From Nocardia tenerifensis NBRC 101015 (GTDB taxonomy: Bacteria; Actinomycetota; Actinomycetes; Mycobacteriales; Mycobacteriaceae), in contig NZ_BAGH01000610.1 of assembly GCF_000308715.1 (NCBI RefSeq), positions 1 through 62,957 on the forward strand: a DNA stretch of 62,957 nt, in the 5' to 3' direction. Below, one piece after another: positions 62,436 through 62,957 of the stretch. A program made the translations under genes and the position numbers. The notes under the pieces were generated by a model. That model did no database searches and had not been told where the DNA came from. It saw nothing but the letters and a program-made list of their open reading frames with translations. How positions within the stretch are numbered: the stretch's first letter is position 1; every line of letters begins with the position of its first letter.

Positions 62436-62957
62436 TCACCGTCTGTCGCGAAGTACGGCGGTCAGCAGGGCCGCGATGGCGGCGATCGCGGCGGCGGCGA
62501 TGAACGCGGTGCCGTAGGCGTGGGCCAGGTGGGAGGGTGGGGGTTGGCGGCCGGAGTCGCCGGCGGCGGTGGTGAGGGCGAGTAGGCCGGCTAGTCCGAG
62601 GGCGCCGCCGATTTGGCGGGTGGTGTTGATGAGTCCGCCGGCGAGACCGGTGTGTTCGGCGGGGACGCCGGTGGTGGATCGTGCGGTGAGTAATACGAAT
62701 GCGATGCCCAGGCCGGTGCCGATGAGTAGTGAGGGGGCGGCGATGTCGGTGAGGAATCGTCCGTCGACGGGGGTGCGGGCGAGCCAGGCCAGCCCGGCGG
62801 CGAGCAGGGCCAGCGCGGTGGTCAGCAGGGCGCGGGTGTTGAGGTGTCGAGCCAGTTTCGGTGTGATCGTGGAGGCTGTTGTGATCATGATCGCCAGTGG
62901 CAGTTGGGTGAGGCCGGCTTGGATCGGTGTGTAGCCGAGCACCTTCTGCTGGTAGAG
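62436..62957 (-). CDS. MFS exporter, C-terminal part (5' end outside window)
   Basis: About 174 residues visible; the frame stays open to the window edge (LYQQKVLGYTPIQAG), so the gene continues beyond it. GYTPIQAGLTQLP, LLIGTGLGIAFVLLTAR, GLAGGLINTTRQIGGALGLA and a final HAYGTAFIAAAAIAAIAALL are typical of the last helices of DHA2-family drug exporters. Orientation is opposite to the region 3 operon, so it may belong to a neighbouring unit. Confidence 0.9.
   Translation of the reverse strand, partial: LYQQKVLGYTPIQAGLTQLPLAIMITTASTITPKLARHLNTRALLTTALALLAAGLAWLARTPVDGRFLTDIAAPSLLIGTGLGIAFVLLTARSTTGVPAEHTGLAGGLINTTRQIGGALGLAGLLALTTAAGDSGRQPPPSHLAHAYGTAFIAAAAIAAIAALLTAVLRDRR

Noticed and set aside
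1..62957. CRISPR arrays, tRNA or rRNA genes, transposases
   Set aside because: None seen: no regularly spaced repeats, no tRNA-like cloverleaf sequence noticed, and no transposase or integrase motif in any frame read.

Overview
The window is high-GC actinobacterial DNA, most likely Nocardia or a close relative. The assignment rests on codon use, on a DnaE that reads like mycobacterial and nocardial DnaE1, and on a carboxylic acid reductase that reads almost colinearly with the Nocardia iowensis enzyme as I remember it. Nearly all of it is secondary metabolism: three biosynthetic gene clusters lie side by side, separated by small debris-like regions. Product assignments come from reading motifs by eye; no searches were run.

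Region 1 (1-13.8 kb) is the 3' end of a modular type I polyketide synthase (DH-KR-ACP / KS-AT-DH-KR-ACP-TE), a SnoaL-like protein, a type II thioesterase and a full-length DNA polymerase III alpha subunit (dnaE). A dnaE gene directly behind a PKS release module is best explained as a self-resistance copy of an antibiotic target. Nargenicin, a Nocardia macrolide, is known to inhibit DnaE, so this may be the end of a nargenicin-type cluster. Two strong hairpins punctuate the group.

Region 2 (14.2-43.0 kb) is an NRPS cluster. A three-module NRPS (A-T-C-A-T-C-A-T-TE, minus strand) diverges from a complete 3,5-dihydroxyphenylglycine operon (aminotransferase, dpgA, dpgB, dpgC, dpgD). Next comes a minus-strand operon: an unidentified 329-aa protein, an ornithine-cyclodeaminase homologue, a metallo-beta-lactamase-fold hydrolase, an MFS exporter and a 79-aa LuxR-type HTH. 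It diverges from a plus-strand operon: proline-3-hydroxylase family enzyme, single-domain VOC protein, F420-type LLM oxidoreductase, carboxylic acid reductase, A-T didomain and a P450 split by a frameshift. The set suggests a Dpg-containing peptide with a modified proline-like residue. The last two genes are visibly lower in GC.

Region 3 (43.0-61.5 kb) starts with debris and regulators (a flavoprotein remnant, an ArsR-like regulator, small open frames, an AraC regulator) and then carries a compact PKS-NRPS system. Its parts are two type II thioesterases, an SDR, an NRPS with a truncated C domain and a threonine-like A domain, an AT-less T-KS-T protein, a FkbK-like dehydrogenase, a carrier protein, a FkbI-like acyl-CoA dehydrogenase, a class II aaRS-like amino acid:carrier ligase, a free-standing acyltransferase, a free-standing C domain and an MFS exporter. 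The carrier, ligase and two dehydrogenases look like an aminomalonyl-ACP pathway that would feed the AT-less KS through the trans-acting AT. The regulatory region in front of the first operon (3' end of the AraC gene through the start of the thioesterase gene) is duplicated in front of the second operon, which would put both halves under the same control.

The right end (61.5-62.9 kb) has a DUF6193-like gene and the 3' part of an MFS exporter gene that runs off the window.
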